Assembly (NCBI GenBank): GCA_001305055.1
Contig: BBZX01000008.1
Span: forward strand, 62,001-126,000
Length of the DNA stretch: 64,000 nucleotides
Direction: 5' to 3'
Source: Clostridia bacterium UC5.1-1C12
GTDB lineage: Bacteria; Bacillota_I; Bacilli_A; Erysipelotrichales; Erysipelotrichaceae
Shown here one piece after another: positions 18,686 through 27,171 of the stretch. Below the pieces are notes generated by a model. It saw only the letters and a list, made by a program, of their open reading frames with translations. It had not been told where the DNA came from and searched no databases. The translations under genes and the position numbers were made by a program. The first letter of the stretch is position 1; each line of letters begins with the position of its first letter.

Positions 18686-19586
18686 TGTGAATGAAATGAT
18701 TGAAATTAACGGCGTTAAACAATTTATCGCGGTACGTGCAAAGCATGCGGGCAATCCGCTGCTGCTTTATGTTCACGGCGGCCCCGGTGATGCGGCCTTG
18801 CCTTTGGTGCTGAAATATAATGGCGCGCTGGCTGAGCAGTATACGCTGGTTGTTTGGGAACAGCGGGGAGCTGGTAAGTCTTATTATCCGTTTACTGAAT
18901 CAGTAACGATTGACACCTTTGCAGAAGATCTTCATATCCTGATTGAATATCTGCTGAAACGTTATCAGCAAAAGCAGCTGACCCTTGTCGGACATTCATG
19001 GGGCAGTGTACTGGGGATGAAAATCGCTGTTCTGTATCCGCATCTTTTGAAATGTTACGTCGGCTGCGGTCAGGTAATCGATATGACAGAAGGCTCAAAG
19101 CGGGCATGGGAATATGCGATGCAGGTTGCAGACCCTAAAACCAGAAATAAATTAATGGCGGTTGATCCAACGTATCAGGGGGCAAATTGGTTTAATGATT
19201 TAATGTTGGTTACTAAAACGGTGGTAAAGTATAAAGGCTCCTATTATGGTCATCGAAGCTATAATCCGATGATCAGGGATTTTATCTTTTCAAGCTCTTA
19301 TCGTTTAAAGGATCTGATCAATCGGCAGAAAGGTTCTCTGCAAAGTATTCAAGCCTTGTGGCCTGAATTAATGTCAGTAAGCTTTAAGCATATCCATGAC
19401 CTTCAAGTGAAAATTGTATTGATTGAGGGAAAACACGATCATCATGTTGACAGTGAGCTTGTTGTTGATTTTTTCAATCAATTAACAAGTTTAAAGCAGC
19501 TGTATCTCTTTGAGAAAAGCTGTCACTTTCCGCAATGGAGTGAGGCCAAGCGGTTTAACCGGATTATGATCACATTGTTGTCTTAA
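18675..19586 (+). CDS. Alpha/beta hydrolase, prolyl-aminopeptidase-like (S33)
   Basis: 303 residues. LYVHGGPGDAA is the HGGPG motif of proline iminopeptidases and relatives, VVWEQRGAGKS follows as usual, and the nucleophile elbow is VGHSWGSVLG. Acid and His lie in IEGKHDHHVD and EKSCHFPQW. The cap domain is shorter and more degenerate than in true Pip enzymes, so either a peptidase or a generic esterase is possible. Start site GGAGAAGGCT; it overlaps the preceding hydrolase. Confidence 0.8.
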   Translation: MEINVNEMIEINGVKQFIAVRAKHAGNPLLLYVHGGPGDAALPLVLKYNGALAEQYTLVVWEQRGAGKSYYPFTESVTIDTFAEDLHILIEYLLKRYQQKQLTLVGHSWGSVLGMKIAVLYPHLLKCYVGCGQVIDMTEGSKRAWEYAMQVADPKTRNKLMAVDPTYQGANWFNDLMLVTKTVVKYKGSYYGHRSYNPMIRDFIFSSSYRLKDLINRQKGSLQSIQALWPELMSVSFKHIHDLQVKIVLIEGKHDHHVDSELVVDFFNQLTSLKQLYLFEKSCHFPQWSEAKRFNRIMITLLS

Positions 19587-19650
19587 GTGTGAATTGTTGT
19601 TTTTCTGGTTTGGGTGTGCCATAATAAATACAGCGAAAGTGAGGAATAAT

Positions 19651-19902
19651 ATGCTCGAATTTAAATTTGATACTCAGCTTTTAATCGAAGGAAAAAATCT
19701 TTCAGAAGATGCAATCAATGATTATATAACCGAACACTTTAAAGGTGATTGTCTGCTGGCGGTGGGAGATGATGAATTAATCAAAATCCATTTTCATACC
19801 AATGAACCATGGCAGGTGCTTGAATACGCGTCGTCTTTAGGTGAGATTTATGATGTCGTAATAGAAAACATGGAACGGCAGGCAAACGGTCAGCAAGGTT
19901 AA
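19651..19902 (+). CDS. Stand-alone domain like the C-terminus of FakA/YloV
   Basis: 83 residues. DELIKIHFHTNEPWQVLEYA followed by LGEIYDVVIENM matches the conserved block near the end of fatty-acid kinase FakA (DAK2/YloV; usually IKVHVHTNxPGxVLE...G.I...IENM). The kinase (Dak) part is missing, and a terminator follows directly. It is complete as a small protein with GTGAGG before the ATG. Could be a regulatory partner of a FakA/FakB system or a leftover fragment; no partner is in the window. Confidence 0.6.
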   Translation: MLEFKFDTQLLIEGKNLSEDAINDYITEHFKGDCLLAVGDDELIKIHFHTNEPWQVLEYASSLGEIYDVVIENMERQANGQQG

Positions 19903-19909
19903 GCAAAGG

Positions 19910-19939
19910 TCCTTTATGATTTATCATAGAGGATTTTTC
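19910..19939 (+). terminator. Rho-independent terminator
   Basis: TCCTTTATGAT-TT-ATCATAGAGGA, 11-bp arms with one G-U pair, then TTTTT. Confidence 0.8.
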
Positions 19940-20028
19940 TTGAATTATTTAATACGATGACTGTTTATCCTCTAAATGATGAAGAAATATGATAAAATCA
20001 ATATTGATTACTAATAGGGAGCGATACG

Positions 20029-20753
20029 ATGAAAAACCAATTATGATAGCATTTGATTATGGGCAGACAATTATTGATGAGCATCCGGTAGATTTTGTCA
20101 GGGGAACAGCCGAGGTTATGAAGTATGCTGCGGTTAATAAATTCAACAAAACACCGGAAGAAATTCAAAACATAGCGGCACAATTAAAAAAAGAACTCGG
20201 CAATTTTGAACCGGGTCTTGACTTTGGTGATTATGGTGAAATCAGCAATTTAGCTTTTCAGGCATTTTTGTATGAATCACAGGGAATTGAATTGTCAATT
20301 TCATATGAAGAAGCCGAATTGATTTTCTGGGACAGCGCTGCCTGGGGAAAAGCGGCGCAGGGGATTGAGGAATTGCTGGTATATCTTCATGATACCGGCA
20401 TCAGAACCGCAGTTTTAAGTAATAACGTGTATGGACAGAAGGCGCTGAGCAGCCGTATCAACCGCATTCTGCCGGAGCATCATTTTGAATTTATCTTATC
20501 GACAAAGGACTATTTATTCCGTAAACCCAATCGGCATATCTATGAGCTGCTGCTGATGAAGGCTGATTTACAGGCGGCAGATGTCTGGTATGCGGGTGAC
20601 AGCTTAATCAACGATGTCGACGGCAGCCGTAATGCCGGTTTAATGCCGATTTGGTATACCGGTGCTAGTGAATCGTGGGAGCAAACGGATAGGGAATGCC
20701 TGCATATCCAGCATTGGCATGAATTGATCGATTATTTAAAAGAGCTGCAGTAG
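20029..20753 (+). CDS. HAD superfamily hydrolase (frameshifted at codon 4)
   Basis: About 241 residues. Motif I is FDYGQT: the nucleophile Asp is there but the usual second Asp two residues on is Gly, as in some HAD subfamily IA members. Motif II is AVLSNN, the motif III lysine is in FRKPNRHIY, and motif IV is YAGDSLINDVDGSRNAG. The start ATG (20029, after TAGGGAGCG) runs out of frame because an A is missing in the run at 20032. Phosphatase or dehalogenase-like activity on an unknown small substrate. Confidence 0.8.
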
Positions 20754-20775
20754 CAGTTTTTTTTGTATTGTATAC

Positions 20776-20804
20776 TTGACATAAAATGTAAAGCGTACTA
20801 TACT
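20776..20804 (+). promoter_or_regulatory. Sigma-A promoter of the XRE/membrane-protein operon
   Basis: TTGACA, exactly 17 bases, TATACT. The first of two 19-base direct repeats lies between and over the -10 box. Confidence 0.75.
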
Positions 20805-20827
20805 ATAAATGTAAAGTTAACTATACT
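20786..20827 (+). repeat. Two direct repeats, likely XRE operators
   Basis: ATGTAAAG-CGT-ACTATACT and ATGTAAAG-TTA-ACTATACT, start-to-start distance 23 bases (about two helical turns). One copy covers the spacer and -10, the other the transcription start. This fits autoregulation by the small XRE protein encoded next. Confidence 0.6.
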
Positions 20828-20844
20828 TAAAAGGATGTGATTGC

Positions 20845-21052
20845 TTGCAGACACGAATACAGGAATTGCGTAAAGCAAAAAGGTAACACAGAGTGAGTTG
20901 GCTGATGCGGTTAATGTGACCCGTCAGACGATTATATCGCTGGAGAATGGCAAATATAAAGCATCGCTGATACTTGCGCATAAACTGGCTCAATTTTTGG
21001 TGTAACGATTGAGGAAATCTTTATTTTTGATTTAAAGGAGGAAAATCTATGA
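20845..21052 (+). CDS. Small XRE-family (Cro/CI-like) regulator (two frameshifts)
   Basis: About 69 residues. It starts with TTG ([13 protein letters not shown]) after AAAGGATGTGA. The helix-turn-helix reads [20 protein letters not shown] and ENGKYKASL, and the end is [11 protein letters not shown]. This is the family of 65-70 residue repressors that precede a small membrane protein. Both frameshifts are shortened runs (A's near 20880, T's near 20997). Its stop overlaps the next start by four bases (ATGA). Confidence 0.8.
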
Positions 21053-21528
21053 AAGGAATCTTATGTGCCACAAAGGCAGTGACAAATGAGGCGTATCGTC
21101 AGGAGTTGGCAAAGAAACGAATTTATTATGTACTGATAATTATGGTGGGCGTCATTACCTTGGCGATAACCTATTTCGCATCAGCTAACGGCATTACATT
21201 CAATGAGCATCTGCATGGTACATTCGCGGGCATGGGGACTGGATTAATTTTGGCCGGGGCTGTGCTGATTATTAAGACACAGCTGACTTTAAGCAGTGAG
21301 GAGAAGCTGAAAGCAGCCCGTTTGAATAATTCTGATGAACGCAATATGGAAATCAGCAGCCGTGCTTTCCGCAGCGCAGCATTTATTATGATTCTCTCAT
21401 TTTATGTGACAGCTCTCATTGGCAGTATCATGTTTGATGAGCGTCTGATTCAATTCCTGCTGTTGAATATGAGTGTGTTATTAGCGGGTTATATTCTCTC
21501 ATATAACTATTATAAACGTAAATTATAG
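21049..21528 (+). CDS. Four-helix membrane protein paired with the XRE regulator
   Basis: 159 residues with four hydrophobic helices (VLIIMVGVITLAITYFA; FAGMGTGLILAGAVLIIK; AAFIMILSFYVTALIGSIMF; FLLLNMSVLLAGYILSY) and a cytoplasmic SDERNMEISSRAFRSA loop. Such proteins are commonly encoded right behind a minimal XRE repressor in Firmicutes. No catalytic motif is visible. The SD AAAGGAGG lies inside the end of the XRE gene. Confidence 0.72.
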   Translation: MKGILCATKAVTNEAYRQELAKKRIYYVLIIMVGVITLAITYFASANGITFNEHLHGTFAGMGTGLILAGAVLIIKTQLTLSSEEKLKAARLNNSDERNMEISSRAFRSAAFIMILSFYVTALIGSIMFDERLIQFLLLNMSVLLAGYILSYNYYKRKL

Positions 21529-21547
21529 ACCGTCTGACGGTCTTTTT
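21527..21547 (+). terminator. Rho-independent terminator
   Basis: AGACCG-TCTGA-CGGTCT followed by TTTT, at the end of the XRE operon. Confidence 0.8.
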
Positions 21548-21585
21548 ATTTGCGCGTATTCATATAGTAAAGCAGGGTGAAGCGT

Positions 21586-22265
21586 ATGAAACGAATGAAA
21601 CTATTAATCATCTGCGTGGTGGCTGCGGCTTGCTTTTTTATCACTGAGCATTTTGTCGCGGCCGTTCAGGATGTGATTTACGCGCCGTTATCAGGAGCAG
21701 TGATCGTTTTAGATGCCGGGCATGGCGGTAAAGATGAAGGGGCAATGATGGATGGTATCACTGAAAAAGCCATTAATATGGCAATTGTTACAAAGCTGCA
21801 GGCGCTGTTTGAAGAAGCGGGAGCTACGGTTGTACTAACGCGTAAGGATGAAAATGATCTCTCCTCGCCGACAGCTGCCAATCATAAGCGTGAAGATATG
21901 AAGAACCGCATTAATATTATCAATGATGAAAAGAATGATTTGCTGCTTAGCATCCATCTGAATAGTTATAGTGATACTTCAGTGAAGGGGGCGCAGACTT
22001 TTTATCCAAAGGACAGTTTATCCAGTGAACTATTGGCGAGCTGTATTCAGGTACAATTTTTAGCGGTTGACAGCCGAATGTCCCTAAATCGGGTGATTAT
22101 TATTTATTGAATAATTCCCGGATTCCCGCGGTATTGATTGAATGCGGTTTTCTCTCCAATGACCAAGAAAGGGAGCAGCTTCAGCAAGCGGATTATCAAG
22201 ATAAGATAGCGAATCTGATTTTCGCGGGTACGCTGAATTACTTTAAGGAATTGAGTTATGAATAA
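21586..22265 (+). CDS. cwlD: N-acetylmuramoyl-L-alanine amidase, CwlD-like (frameshifted)
   Basis: About 226 residues. N-terminal signal or anchor helix (LLIICVVAAACFFITEHFVA). Amidase_3 domain: VIVLDAGHGGKDEGA (Zn His), the second metal ligand Glu in ITEKAINMAIV, the SIHLNSY motif (Zn His), and after the shift IPAVLIECGFLSN (catalytic Glu). A G is missing at about 22093 (NRGDYYLL expected). It cleaves the amide between MurNAc and L-Ala. In spore formers CwlD makes muramic lactam of the cortex; the name is by similarity, and sporulation is not shown here. Confidence 0.82.
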
Positions 22266-22285
22266 AGCTGGTTCGCCAGCTTTTT
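22264..22285 (+). terminator. Rho-independent terminator
   Basis: AAAGCTGG-TTCG-CCAGCTTT hairpin followed by T's, overlapping the amidase stop codon. Confidence 0.85.
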
Positions 22286-22292
22286 GCGTAAT

Positions 22293-22315
22293 AAAAAAAC
22301 GCCCCTAAACAGGCG
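22293..22315 (-). terminator. Terminator of tRNA-Ala(CGC)
   Basis: On the minus strand CGCCT-GTTTAG-GGGCG followed by seven T's, just after the tRNA. Confidence 0.65.
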
Positions 22316-22327
22316 CTGTTTGTATAT

Positions 22328-22403
22328 TGGTGGAGCTTAGGGGGATCGAACCCCTGACCTCCTGATTGCGAACCAGGCGCTCTACCATCTGAGCTAAAAC
22401 CCC
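22328..22403 (-). tRNA. tRNA-Ala (anticodon CGC)
   Basis: 76 bases with encoded CCA. 5' GGGGTTTTAGCTCAG; anticodon arm CCTGG-TTCGCAA-TCAGG; T loop GGTTCGATCC. The anticodon CGC reads GCG only, so it complements the UGC isoacceptor further along. Confidence 0.92.
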
Positions 22404-22463
22404 ATTACTTTTACAATTATAGCACTAATCGTAAAAAAGAAAAGGGGTATTTTATTTTTTGCA

Positions 22464-23155
22464 TCATGATTCATGAATGACTTTATATTGCAGTCTGAGA
22501 TATGAATCTTCAAGTACAGTGCAGGCTTCAAGCTGCAGCACGCCAAGCTGATCCAATTGCTTGGGATCATGTATGGCTTCACCGTCAATCAAGGTTGCGA
22601 CATTCTTCCGCCGATTAAAACCGGGGCGATGACCAGATCGATCTGATCCAGCAAATGTTCTCTTAAGAATAAACCGTTCAAAGTACCGCCGGATTGAATC
22701 GTAATGCGTTCAATCTGATAGCTGACAGCTAAGCAATCCATTAACTTCGGCAGATCGAGGACCGGCTGTGAAATAATATGCAGATTGCTGATGGATAAAT
22801 CATAGGCCGGGTGCTTGGGATTGGCTGTGACAAGGATCAGCTGTTTCAGCTTTTGGCATAAGGCCTTGACGCCATGGGCGTTCAGATGCGGCTGATTGTC
22901 AATGATGACGAAGGACACCGGTGTCTTGGCAAGATTCAGATCTGCTTCATTCATGCCGATTTTTGCCATTACCCGCCCGGTATTCAGTGACCAGAGATCC
23001 TGACATTGTTCGATTTCATAATACTGATGCAAACCTTCACGCACCCCTTTAACTTTAGGAAAATCACGATCTACATCAAGACAATCATGATCGCCGGTGC
23101 ATATTTTACCATCGGCTGACATCAGCATAAATAATGTACAAATAGGTTTTTTCAT
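22464..23155 (-). CDS. RibD C-terminal/dihydrofolate-reductase-like protein (frameshifted)
   Basis: About 230 residues. PICTLFMLMSADGKI is the RibD_C start, SGGTLNGLFLREHLLDQIDL the NADPH-binding turn, and IAPVLIGGR(N) the last conserved strand. An A is missing near 22597, so the last 42 residues lie in another frame. It reduces a pyrimidine or similar substrate with NADPH in relatives; it lacks the deaminase half of full RibD. One base separates it from the upstream AraC gene's stop, so they form an operon. Confidence 0.78.
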
Positions 23156-23156
23156 T

Positions 23157-24020
23157 TTATATGTTCCTGCTTTCTTTAATTGCTACCCATATTTCAAAGG
23201 GATAAGCGGATTGCTCCATTTGCTTATCGGGGTAGATTTCTAAGTCGTAATTGCCCAGCGGTTCAAAATTACTGGCTGGAAAATAATCAGTATATATTTG
23301 ATGCCACGCTTGCTGGATCACTTGCGGAAGCTGGCCGCTGCCTTTAAAACAAAGCCAGGTTAATGCCGGGATTTCAATGCTTTCAGAATTGATTGGGCAA
23401 GCATCACTGGCGCTGCCGATCAGATAATTTAAATGACTTTGATCGGCTGCTAAGCAGCAGGCGGCAATTCCGTTGAGGAAGGTGTCAGCGCTGAAATTCA
23501 TCAGCGTTTGAAGCGTTTGATCCTTTTCGCATTGCTTCCAAAATTGAGGAATATCATCGCGGTAGATGGATTCTGAAATCGGAAATCGGCAGCTTGTGCC
23601 GAAAAGCGTGAAACTGGGCCGCTGACGTTTGATGACATGAAATGCAAGCGGTGCGGTGCTATGACTGACAATGATTCGCGCAAAACGCTTAGCAGGCTGT
23701 TTTTGCTGTCTGATTTCAGAAGGTGATGCACCGTGAAAACGATGAAATGCCTTCGTAAAGCTTTCCGGTGTTTCATAACCGTATTTATAAGCCAGCTCAG
23801 TAATCCGGCAATCACTGTTCAATAACTCTGCGGCTGCCATGCTCATTCTGCGGGAGCGGATATATTCACCGGCCGAAACTTCACAGACAGCTGAAAATAA
23901 GCGTTGAAAATAGAATTCTGAATAACCGCTCCGTTTTGCCAGATCACTGATTGACAAAGCATCTGCCAAATGATCCTCAATGTAGCACACAGCGTATTCA
24001 ATTGCGGATAATGTACTCAT
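23157..24020 (-). CDS. AraC-family regulator with GyrI-like effector domain
   Basis: 287 residues. The N-terminal double helix-turn-helix contains LAKRSGYSEFYFQRLFSAV and LAYKYGYETPESFTKAFHRF, the AraC signature. From about residue 115 a GyrI-like (Rob C-terminal) fold follows, ending FEIWVAIKES. This is the arrangement of Rob/BltR-like multidrug sensors. RBS GAAAGGAAGC. It probably controls the downstream reductase gene in answer to a small hydrophobic compound. Confidence 0.85.
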   Translation of the reverse strand: MSTLSAIEYAVCYIEDHLADALSISDLAKRSGYSEFYFQRLFSAVCEVSAGEYIRSRRMSMAAAELLNSDCRITELAYKYGYETPESFTKAFHRFHGASPSEIRQQKQPAKRFARIIVSHSTAPLAFHVIKRQRPSFTLFGTSCRFPISESIYRDDIPQFWKQCEKDQTLQTLMNFSADTFLNGIAACCLAADQSHLNYLIGSASDACPINSESIEIPALTWLCFKGSGQLPQVIQQAWHQIYTDYFPASNFEPLGNYDLEIYPDKQMEQSAYPFEIWVAIKESRNI

Positions 24021-24105
24021 TTTTTGCTTCCTTTCTTCATCATTATAACAAAGTCAAAATCTTTCTGCCTGTCTGTTTCTGCGCAATGCAGGCAAACTTT
24101 TTAAA

Positions 24106-24132
24106 ATAAAAAACACTTGCGAACAAGTGTTT
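24106..24132 (-). terminator. Terminator of the tRNA-Ile/tRNA-Ala transcript
   Basis: On the minus strand AAACACTTG-TTC-GCAAGTGTTT followed by T's, directly after tRNA-Ala(UGC). Confidence 0.8.
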
Positions 24133-24142
24133 ATCTTTTAAT

Positions 24143-24218
24143 TGGTGGAGCTTAACGGGATCGAACCGTTGACCTCCTGCGTGCAAGGCAGGCGCTCTCC
24201 CAGCTGAGCTAAAACCCC
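24143..24218 (-). tRNA. tRNA-Ala (anticodon UGC)
   Basis: 76 bases with encoded CCA. Anticodon arm CCTGC-CTTGCAC-GCAGG; T arm AACGG-TTCGATC-CCGTT. Seventeen bases downstream of tRNA-Ile on the same strand. The pair Ile-GAU/Ala-UGC is the set usually found in rRNA spacers; here it stands without rRNA. Confidence 0.93.
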
Positions 24219-24235
24219 ATGTATATTAAATTCGA

Positions 24236-24312
<77 letters not shown>

Positions 24313-24475
24313 ATACTCATCGAATGCTTGTATATATTACCATGGAGATTTATGATTGTCAACAATAAAATTAAAAAAAATCTAATAATAATCAGTTTCT
24401 CAATTATTTTTGAAATTTCCGAAACAGCAGCTATTTGTATATGAACTTCCAGTTTATTATAAAATGGATATATCT

Positions 24476-24984
24476 TTAAATTAAATCAAAAGTAAGTATT
24501 TGTTGATCTGTATCAATAATTATCTGTAATTGATTATCAGAAATTTGAATATTATAGAAAATACTTGTAAAGCTACCCAATAATGTAGCGTCACTTTGCT
24601 TTTTGTCTGCCATATTATATGTTTTCCTTGCTGTTCATTGACTTGAATTGTCTCTAAATAGCAGGGAGTGTTTGTGGTTTCTGTTAGATAAGAAAATTTA
24701 CTGTTGGACATACTATTTTGTAGGTTATTTTTATATATCTCAAAACGTTCACGTTGCTTTGCTTCAGTTTCATAAATATAAAGATTATCATCATCAATAA
24801 GAGCATAACTATTATCAAAGTAAGCAGCACCTTGTAATTTATTAATAGATTTTACTTTTACAAATGAATAATTTTTCATGTAATATAATTCATGGTTTAA
24901 TAATAGAAAATATTCATTGTTTCCAATATTGCTAATGTGTTGGAAATCATTATCTGTTTCACTTGTTGGAATTTTAACACACTC
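24476..24984 (-). pseudogene. AT-rich orphan gene, unknown, start lost and frameshifted
   Basis: A frame of about 170 codons with sensible protein composition: TSETDNDFQHISNIGNNEYF, then YYMKNYSFVKVKSINKLQG, YALIDDDNLYIYETEAKQ, and after a shift near 24605 DATLLGSFTSIFYNIQISDN and QILTFDLI. No start codon with an RBS precedes the first residues, and the 5' end runs into a 14-bp palindrome. Base composition is clearly richer in AT than the neighbours. I recognise no family. It may be the end of a transferred gene inserted next to the tRNAs. Confidence 0.4.
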
Positions 24985-24989
24985 CTTTA

Positions 24990-25022
24990 AATCATCAAGG
25001 CTCTTTATGAGCCTTGATGATT
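24990..25022. repeat. Perfect 14-bp inverted repeat
   Basis: AATCATCAAGGCTC-TTTAT-GAGCCTTGATGATT. It lies between the degraded orphan frame and a short ORF, both on the minus strand. It could be a terminator, but neither side has a clean T run. Confidence 0.55.
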
Positions 25023-25023
25023 A

Positions 25024-25182
25024 TTAATGAATGATTGCAGATCTGAAATGATCATGATTAACTTCATAAACATCTTCTAACTCATACCAATGATTACTGT
25101 ATCCTTCTTTATAAGGATCAGTGATTTTCGCTTTATTGGTAGCGGCTGCTCTTGTTAAGGAAAAGAACATGCATACAATCAC
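25024..25182 (-). CDS. Short ORF with hydrophobic N-terminus, doubtful
   Basis: In the frame ending at 25024 a hydrophobic stretch (AVIVCMFFSLTRAAAT) is followed by a polar tail KITDPYKEGYSNHWYELEDV and HDHFRSAIIH, which resembles a small exported peptide. The only in-frame starts here are GTG (25182) and ATG (25170), neither with a good RBS. It lies in the AT-rich islet right after the alpha/beta protein gene. It may be the 3' end of a decayed gene. Confidence 0.25.
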   Translation of the reverse strand: MIVCMFFSLTRAAATNKAKITDPYKEGYSNHWYELEDVYEVNHDHFRSAIIH

Positions 25183-25202
25183 AGCATTTTTTATGACAGC
25201 TT

Positions 25203-25928
25203 TTATACTGATGTTAAATGACGTTTCATGAACGCGCAAGTATGCAGGACCGCATTATCTAAACCCTTGCCAGCCAGCAGCTGACGGCTGTCTTTAATCA
25301 GCAGATAAGCAGCGTCATGACTTGAATTGACAAGCGTCTTAGCATGATTACGGCTGTCAGCACAATCTTCGCTCGCATTGACGCATAGCAGGGAGCCTTC
25401 GGTCAGAACGCTTGGCTCTGCCATATCCAAATTCCATAAGCAGCGGGCAAGAGGAGCCTGTTTGCCGCTTACGACCATCGCTTCCCGGCAGCCTTTGCCG
25501 ATACCGATTACGCCCATCTGTTTCTGATTCACATGCAGCAAGTATTTAAGCTGCCGCATGGCCGATTGGGCAATATCTAAGCGCTGTTCATCACTGTAAT
25601 CGGTTCTTGTCAATGGATAGCGCAGACTGATGATGCCTTTAGAAGCCAGAGCCTCAGCAATTTTACGGCTGTTTTCCTGCGGATAATCAGCGTCGGTAAG
25701 AATCAGCACACAAGGATATGTGCGCAGCCGTTTCATATTGACCGGCATGGATAGCACGGCAGGAATCACTGTACGTTCATACTGGAAATTAAGCTTTCTT
25801 TCATTGGATGTTTTTAATTTAGCCTTTGTTACATGGCAGCCCGCATGATAGGCACAATAAACCGCACCGCCTAAAGCAAGCACACCGCCAGCTTTTTTCA
25901 ATCGTTTGATCTGTTTCTTAAAAAACAT
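25203..25928 (-). CDS. Alpha/beta-hydrolase-fold protein, probably non-catalytic
   Basis: About 241 residues. An N-terminal basic and hydrophobic stretch (AGGVLALGGAVYCAYHAG) may anchor it to the membrane. The fold is suggested by YPCVLILTDADYPQENSRKI, then ASKGIISLRYP and the turn IGIGKGCREAM, where the usual GxSxG serine is Lys. That makes classic hydrolase chemistry unlikely. ATG 25928 is favoured; a GTG three codons earlier overlaps the previous stop. It is third in an operon with the Nudix and nitroreductase genes. Confidence 0.55.
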   Translation of the reverse strand: MFFKKQIKRLKKAGGVLALGGAVYCAYHAGCHVTKAKLKTSNERKLNFQYERTVIPAVLSMPVNMKRLRTYPCVLILTDADYPQENSRKIAEALASKGIISLRYPLTRTDYSDEQRLDIAQSAMRQLKYLLHVNQKQMGVIGIGKGCREAMVVSGKQAPLARCLWNLDMAEPSVLTEGSLLCVNASEDCADSRNHAKTLVNSSHDAAYLLIKDSRQLLAGKGLDNAVLHTCAFMKRHLTSV

Positions 25929-25929
25929 T

Positions 25930-26508
25930 TTATTCACCTATCTTTCTGATAATTAATTCATTCAGCGGCCGCTTTGGTACATGATGGGAGCCATTTTCAT
26001 CCCGATAATATTTGATATCATCAGTGCTTTCTTCAAGAATTACTGTTTCAGCAGGTTTGCCAAGCGCGATTACAAAAGCAATTTCATAGCGTTCAGCATC
26101 GATCGCCAGAGCTTCCATCAGCGCTTGGCGTTTACAGCTGCCGATAATACAGCCGCCATAACCCATCTCAACCGCGGTTAATAAGATGGACTGAGCTGCG
26201 ATGCCTTCACTGTGCTGACTTTGTTTCTTTAAGGTTTTATCAAATAGAAGCATGATATAAGCACTAGGCTGTTCATTTTCCGCCGGACCCTGCCAATCGG
26301 CAAGATAGCCTGCCCAAAGACAGTTTTCTGTGATTAATTTACAAGTCTTGAAATCGTTAATCAGAATATACTTGGTTGACTGAATGTTCATTCCATATCC
26401 TGACAGTCTTGCTGCCTCGCACATTTCACTTAGTTCGTCCATCGTCAGATGAACCGATGAATCAAAACGTCGATAGCTTCGATTCTTTATAATTAAATCT
26501 TTCAGCAT
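25930..26508 (-). CDS. Nitroreductase family protein
   Basis: 192 residues. NRSYRRFD near the start is the FMN-phosphate binding motif of nitroreductases; GIAAQSILLTAVEMGYGGCIIGS is the conserved core, with FVIALGKP near the end. It is an FMN enzyme using NAD(P)H; the substrate is unknown. ATG 26508 has GGGAGAG eight bases ahead and overlaps the end of the Nudix gene by seven bases, showing translational coupling. Confidence 0.85.
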   Translation of the reverse strand: MLKDLIIKNRSYRRFDSSVHLTMDELSEMCEAARLSGYGMNIQSTKYILINDFKTCKLITENCLWAGYLADWQGPAENEQPSAYIMLLFDKTLKKQSQHSEGIAAQSILLTAVEMGYGGCIIGSCKRQALMEALAIDAERYEIAFVIALGKPAETVILEESTDDIKYYRDENGSHHVPKRPLNELIIRKIGE

Positions 26509-27047
26509 GATGTCTCTCCCTTCCATTGTTCCAGCAATGCCTGCTGAACCGCAATAATTGTTTTGCTGTCTTTGATGATCCCCTGCTGAATCATTTGATA
26601 GGCTTCATTAGGATCAAGCAGCATGACTTCAATGCATTCATCTTCATCCATCGCTTTAGGATGCGGCAGCTTATATAATTGATGGGCTGAAAAGATATGC
26701 AGTTCTTCACCGCAGAAGCCGGGAGTAGGATAAAAAGAGATTATTTTTTCAATTTGCTTAGCCCCATAGCCGGTTTCTTCTTCCAATTCTCTTAATGCGC
26801 AAAGCTTAAGATCTTCTCCTAATTCAATCTTGCCGGCCGGTATTTCAATGGTTTCTTCACCGACGACATAGCGGTATTGCCTGACCAGCAGCAGCTTCTT
26901 CTCAACAAATGCCAGAATTGCTACGCCGCCGTTGGCATAAACACATTCCCGAACAGCCCTTATGCCATTATCGGTCTGCACCTCATCCTTTGTGACACGA
27001 ATGACTTTACCGTTAAAAATGGCTGTACTCTTTATTTTAGTTTCCAA
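26502..27047 (-). CDS. nudF: Nudix hydrolase, ADP-ribose pyrophosphatase type
   Basis: 181 residues. Nudix box GEDLKLCALRELEEETGYGA is complete (REx2EExG). The N-terminal FNGKVIRVTKDEV strand pair and VRQYR before the box, with ISFYPTPGFCGEELHIF after it, are typical of ADP-ribose pyrophosphatases (NudF/YqkG). It cleaves ADP-ribose to AMP and ribose 5-phosphate. First gene of a three-gene operon with the nitroreductase and the alpha/beta protein. Confidence 0.88.
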   Translation of the reverse strand: METKIKSTAIFNGKVIRVTKDEVQTDNGIRAVRECVYANGGVAILAFVEKKLLLVRQYRYVVGEETIEIPAGKIELGEDLKLCALRELEEETGYGAKQIEKIISFYPTPGFCGEELHIFSAHQLYKLPHPKAMDEDECIEVMLLDPNEAYQMIQQGIIKDSKTIIAVQQALLEQWKGETSC

Positions 27048-27171
27048 TTTATCCCTTCTTCCTTTGGGTCCATTATACTACGAATTGATGCTTTCTTAAC
27101 ATAAAGGGATGTAAAACATCTTGCCTTTCGGAAGGCTTTACGATATATTAACGGTATTGCAGAGGTGGCTT

